Below are positions 20,755-23,675 of a stretch of DNA of 23,675 nucleotides, one piece after another (the stretch's first letter is position 1; every line of letters begins with the position of its first letter). The translations under genes were made by a program, and so were the position numbers. Under the pieces are notes generated by a model, which ran no database searches, had not been told where the DNA came from, and was given only the letters and a program-made list of their open reading frames with translations. Source of the DNA: Hypsibius dujardini. Taxonomy: Eukaryota; Tardigrada; Eutardigrada; Parachela; Hypsibiidae. The stretch spans positions 1-23,675 of the forward strand of contig LRSR01010649.1 of assembly GCA_001579985.1 (NCBI GenBank), written 5' to 3'.

Positions 20755-21100
20755 TACTTGGGGTCATGATGACGGTAATCTGGTCCGGATCCCGGTCGCG
20801 ATAGAGCCATTTCGATATCAATAATACCATGTCATCGGCGAAACTGACGCAAGAGTCGACACCCTTGGGGTCATACAGATAGTTGTGGGAAAAGTTGAGA
20901 TGCGGGTAGGTCAATCGCAAATAACGTAGACCTGTTACAAAGCCAGGCCCACAGAGCATGATGGTGGATGGCATCAGAGGTCCAAGGTAGCCGGGTGTTA
21001 CAATCTGCACCCGGGTTTCCATTGGTGAAACGGCACTCCTAACTCGGTATATCGAACTCATGATGATTATTATGGACAAAAGGGGAAGAGTTCGGGCCAT
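16425..21100 (-). CDS. Gene 3: ANF-domain single-pass receptor, NPR-C-like, 12 exons, about 537 aa
   Basis: Exons, in order: 21100-20758, 20567-20504, 20404-20103, 19891-19848, 19729-19691, 19611-19534, 19394-19242, 19008-18958, 18880-18701, 18633-18486, 16713-16632, 16554-16425. Lengths equal those of genes 1 and 2 except exon 12 (130 instead of 148 bases). The protein has the signal peptide (MARTLPLLSIIII), the ectodomain motifs, the PYCGYDG and RCHPK membrane-proximal segment, and the transmembrane sequence LFAIAAGLFCSTALLL. The tail [14 protein letters not shown] ends early at TAA, next to a microsatellite. Intron 10 is 1772 bases and intron 3 holds a 126-base open insertion. The relic exons downstream belong to another copy. 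Same inferred role as gene 1. Assignment of exons 11-12 to this gene rests on position, phase and homology. Confidence 0.78.
17153..17192. repeat. TTCACTTCAG 10-base minisatellite
   Basis: Nearly four head-to-tail copies of ttcacttcag, within intron 10 of gene 3. Confidence 0.85.
17437..17893. repeat. Inverted pair of a coding-like segment
   Basis: 17437-17492 on the plus strand and 17893-17838 on the minus strand share about three quarters of bases over about 55 positions. Both read open in the matching frame: TAVARYLDEGYESIFGTH and TVVAQYLHEEHEPSIGTH. Just before the plus copy, tttttgcag-tcgtagaaatgataaacaga resembles an earlier tttttgcag-ttatagaatgttagacaga at about 17197. I do not recognise the family. 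It may be the arms of an unknown element. Confidence 0.5.
19892..20017 (-). other. Possible in-frame 126-base extension of exon 4, gene 3
   Basis: The exon 4 acceptor context is duplicated: ataactattgta occurs at 19888-19899 and again at 20014-20025, 126 bases apart. On the minus strand the second copy gives TACAATAG|TTAT, the same acceptor as the true one. Using it would add 42 codons with no stop, joining exon 4 in frame. Genes 1 and 2 have 78-base intron 3 without this DNA. It could be alternatively spliced or only a decoy. Confidence 0.5.
20634..20754. repeat. (GGCA)n microsatellite in intron 1 of gene 3
   Basis: An almost pure run of about 27 GGCA/GCAG units, starting directly at the donor (CCAA|gtactgcc). 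The unit has changed from CAGA, seen in genes 1 and 2, to GGCA. Confidence 0.95.
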
Positions 21101-21987
21101 CGAAAAATCATTGACTTTTTCGTCGGGCTTAAAATTGCACAGCACTAAAAAGAGCAATATTCAAGGCGAAGATTGAAGGGATTTTTTAGTATGTGTTCCT
21201 CCTGGAAAACGACTAGCAAATTTGACGGAGAAAATTGATCTAAATTAGATGAAATAATATTAGAAAATGATTATTGCCCTTTCGATGAATGAGAGCGCTT
21301 TTATGGTTGTGAATGAGAAGCGATTTCTGTTCATGGTTAATACTGATACAGAACAGCGTCTTTCCCTTGAAGGTCACCGCGACAACCTGACTCGTCCCGT
21401 CATTATATTGTCGGTGGACACTTCGTCAACCATCGATTTGTCCTTATACGACCGTCTTGTTCAATTTCACTATCGACCTGCAGTACAAGAAATCACAGTC
21501 TTTTCTGGCCACCCTTTTCTAAATGTTACCATTGTACCATTGAAAAAAATAATACGGTGAGGGAATGAGCAAAGGAACAATATGCGGTGCGTAGACGTTT
21601 TGTCCTTAAAATCGTTACCCCGACATTGTGTCCCGTCTATCGGACAATGTGTCTTGGCGACACTGCGTTCTTCAGACATGGTGTCCCTTCGAGCGGAAAA
21701 TGTTTCCTGAAGACAATATGTTTTGCTGACGTGAAGTCCCGTCCGATAAACATAATCTCCCCATAGGACAAAATGTCGAAATTTTAATATCCATTGCGGA
21801 CTTGTATGCCTGTTCGACCACCATGTTTTGAACCAGGCAGAATGTCCACGGCCAGAATTTTTTAAAACACTACAAAAGCTTTAGCCAGCCAAGTTAGGAC
21901 AGTTGCGACATCCATCTCACTGATGCGGCGTGCAGGTGTGAAACAAACACACAGTAATTCACCAGCTGACACTCATTCATTTAATAA
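21101..21987. other. 5' flank of gene 3
   Basis: Conserved proximal flank (21101-21260), then the upstream block (21265-21640) and short palindromes such as GTCC/GGAC to about 21740. It aligns in order with units 1 and 2. A 50-base stretch (gttcgaccaccatgttttgaaccag..., from about 21810) is repeated at about 22273, on the other side of the transposase fragment. No gene was found. Confidence 0.65.
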
Positions 21988-22270
21988 ATGCCTGCTCAAA
22001 TTAATTCTGAAGTGAAAGGAGCCATTTTAATGGGATATCAAAACGGCAACTCGTGCCGGAAAATATGCGGGAAGCTTCTGGAGTTGGGCATGACTACCGG
22101 GAATTCTACTATGAGCCGGATTATCAGGGAATTTAAAATAGAGCAGCAAGGAGCAGCGAAGCCTAAAAAAAGCTAGGGATCCAGACACTGTCATCTGTGC
22201 GCTCGCCGGAAACGATAAAAAACTCGTCTTTCGACTCGATCCTTTTACCATCCGACAAATTATGCATTAT
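21988..22270 (+). pseudogene. N-terminal fragment of a Tc1/mariner transposase, frameshifted
   Basis: From ATG 21988, 62 codons encode a helix-turn-helix-like region (EVKGAILMGYQNGNSCRKI), similar in position and pattern to the start of the transposase at 7571 (EIRGRILELYHFLPSSRKI). The frame stops at TAG 22174. A shift at the preceding A-run (22166-22172) reopens a frame with TVICALAGNDKKLVF and TIRQIMH, which fits the second DNA-binding half. No catalytic domain follows. Clear terminal repeats were not found. Confidence 0.7.
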
Positions 22271-22333
22271 GTTCAACCACCCTGTTTTAACCAGCCAGAA
22301 TGTCCACGGTCGGAATTTTTGGAGACACTATAT

Positions 22334-22590
22334 TTCCACCTGGATATAATGTCTGCAGACACTATTTCCACCTGGATATAATGTCTGCAGACACTATTTC
22401 CACCTGGATATAATGTCTGGAGACACTATTTCCACCTGGATATAATGTCTGGAGACACTATTTCCACCTGGATATAATGTCTGGGGACAGTAGTTGCACT
22501 TGGATATAATGTCTGGAGACACTATTTCCACCTGGATATAATGTCTGGAGACAGTAGTTGCACTTGGATATAATGGCCGTAAGGATAGAA
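22334..22590. repeat. 32-base tandem array, about eight units, unit 3
   Basis: Consensus parts are ttccacctggatataatg, tctggagacacta. The first two units contain the perfect 12-base palindrome TGTCTGCAGACA, later ones TGTCTGGAGACA. Two units carry a variant (agtagttgcacttgg), and the last is degenerate. It occupies the place of the 15-base arrays of units 1 and 2. Confidence 0.9.
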
Positions 22591-22599
22591 TGTCCACGG

Positions 22600-23030
22600 C
22601 CAAAATGTCTGGGGACAGTCTCTTCACCTGACCTTAATATTTGTGCGGACAGAATGTCTGACGACATTAGTTCCACCTGAACATAAAATCTGTTAGCACA
22701 AAATGTTCACGACCAGAATGTTGGAACAAAAGATAGGCGGGACACGCATAAACCTATTTTCTAGATGCTATTTTCTGGATTTTCTGGATGATTTCCCCAG
22801 ACTCGAAAATCAGGCAAATCCTGAGTTGGAGTTGTAAGGACCCCCTATACGGTAATGACATTATATTCCGAATTGCTTAGTCGCCTCAGTGTTCGTCTTC
22901 CTGGAAATATTGGTTCCCCGCTTTCTGGACGGTTTGAGGAATCTCATCACAGCGGGACCGCTCTAAAATGAAAAGGCCATAATTCATAGACTCATTTCGC
23001 TATCCCGCGGATACACATTTATGTATGAAT
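22600..23030. repeat. Shared distal 5'-flank block, unit 3
   Basis: Corresponds to 8881-9361 and 14830-15140 (ttatattccgaatt, cctggaaatattggttccc, ctttctggacggtt, cacagcgggacc). It shows the transposon-free junction cacatttatgtatg that matches the insertion site at 9362. Confidence 0.7.
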
Positions 23031-23054
23031 ATATATGCTGCTGATTAATGTGCG

Positions 23055-23330
23055 TGCTTGGTTCACAACGTCCCGGAAAACGCTCTCGGAAATACGGTTG
23101 CAGTCAATCGATGGCGGTTACATTTACTATCATAAATACCGTTCCAAATTGCGTAACGAAGCAATTTGTAATCCTTTTAAATCCCTGAAGTAAAAAGGTC
23201 ACCAAACGGATCACCATTTATAACAGCAGTTTTATTGAGAGAAAAACTTGTCTATGGGAGAGATTTAGCTCCCTAAATCCGCTAATGAGTATTTGACGAC
23301 TTTTCTGTATTCGGTCTCGGCTGACAACGT
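23055..23330. repeat. Repeat B, copy 3
   Basis: Shares tcggaaatacggtt, gcagtcaatcgat, ataccgttccaaattgcg, gaagtaaaaaggtcaccaaacgg and tgacgacttttctgtattcggtctcg with the other two copies. By analogy with copy 1, another minus-strand receptor gene may end just beyond this window. Confidence 0.7.
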
Positions 23331-23675
23331 TGGCTGGCATTTAAGCGGGAAATCACTGTTACTGAACACGAAGTTAGGCAGCACTATTCCTGCAGGAGAA
23401 GTAACGCAAAATTCCGACACGTTTAAATTTTTACTAATAAAATTTTTTCTAGACTAAATTAGTCGATGCGGTTTGTTGTGCAGACGAATTGCGGCGAAAT
23501 GTCAAATCATTGAGGAATGATTTCGGCGAAATCTCTGGGCTGGGGGGGGGGCAAGCGTTATGGGATATTAGAATGGTAAATGGTAAAAACTAAAATGAGT
23601 TATAAGTAAAATTAGTCAATTAAAAATTTGTCAATAAGGATTTCCCGTTTAATTTCGTTGAATAACTGAAACCTT
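23331..23675. other. No gene seen
   Basis: AT-rich sequence with a run of G at about 23542-23550. No exon of the receptor family, no open frame of note and no repeat shared with the rest of the window was found. Confidence 0.5.

Noticed and set aside
22334-22590. CRISPR-like array
   Set aside because: Units are contiguous 32-base repeats with no unique spacers, in animal DNA.

Overview
This is animal nuclear DNA: GT-AG spliceosomal introns, mostly short (about 65-250 bases), with abundant (CAGA)n-type microsatellites and Tc1/mariner relics. No bacterial, organellar or viral feature was seen. The genes and transposons fit an invertebrate; an ecdysozoan such as a nematode or tardigrade is possible, but the sequence does not settle the species.

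The core is a tandem array of three minus-strand genes: gene 1 (1641-6120), gene 2 (11054-14122) and gene 3 (16425-21100). Each rebuilds as a 12-exon receptor with a signal peptide, a full ANF_receptor-type (natriuretic-peptide-receptor-like) ectodomain, one transmembrane helix and a roughly 45-50-residue cytoplasmic tail. Exon lengths and phases agree in all three, apart from the shortened last exon of gene 3. The spliced products are about 543, 543 and 537 residues. No kinase-homology or guanylate-cyclase exon was found, so the layout resembles the clearance-receptor (NPR-C) form rather than a receptor guanylate cyclase. A fourth, more divergent gene on the plus strand ends at 446. Only its transmembrane and tail exons are inside the window, and it is convergent with gene 1. 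A broken fragment with exon 2 and the start of exon 3 (16000-16210) lies just downstream of gene 3.

Between the genes, a duplicated 5'-flank module recurs in each unit: conserved upstream DNA, arrays of short palindromes (GACA-GAA-TGTC and relatives), a shared flank block, and a roughly 400-base repeat that ends beside the next gene. In the first unit this flank was enlarged by three TA-flanked elements with terminal inverted repeats: 6752-7109, 7425-8714 and 9364-10304. For each, the empty target can be read from other copies. A further transposase fragment lies at 21988-22270.

Likely biology (inference): three or four membrane receptors that bind an extracellular ligand, perhaps a peptide, without an attached cyclase. 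The array grew by tandem duplication, with microsatellite-mediated rearrangement at its edges.
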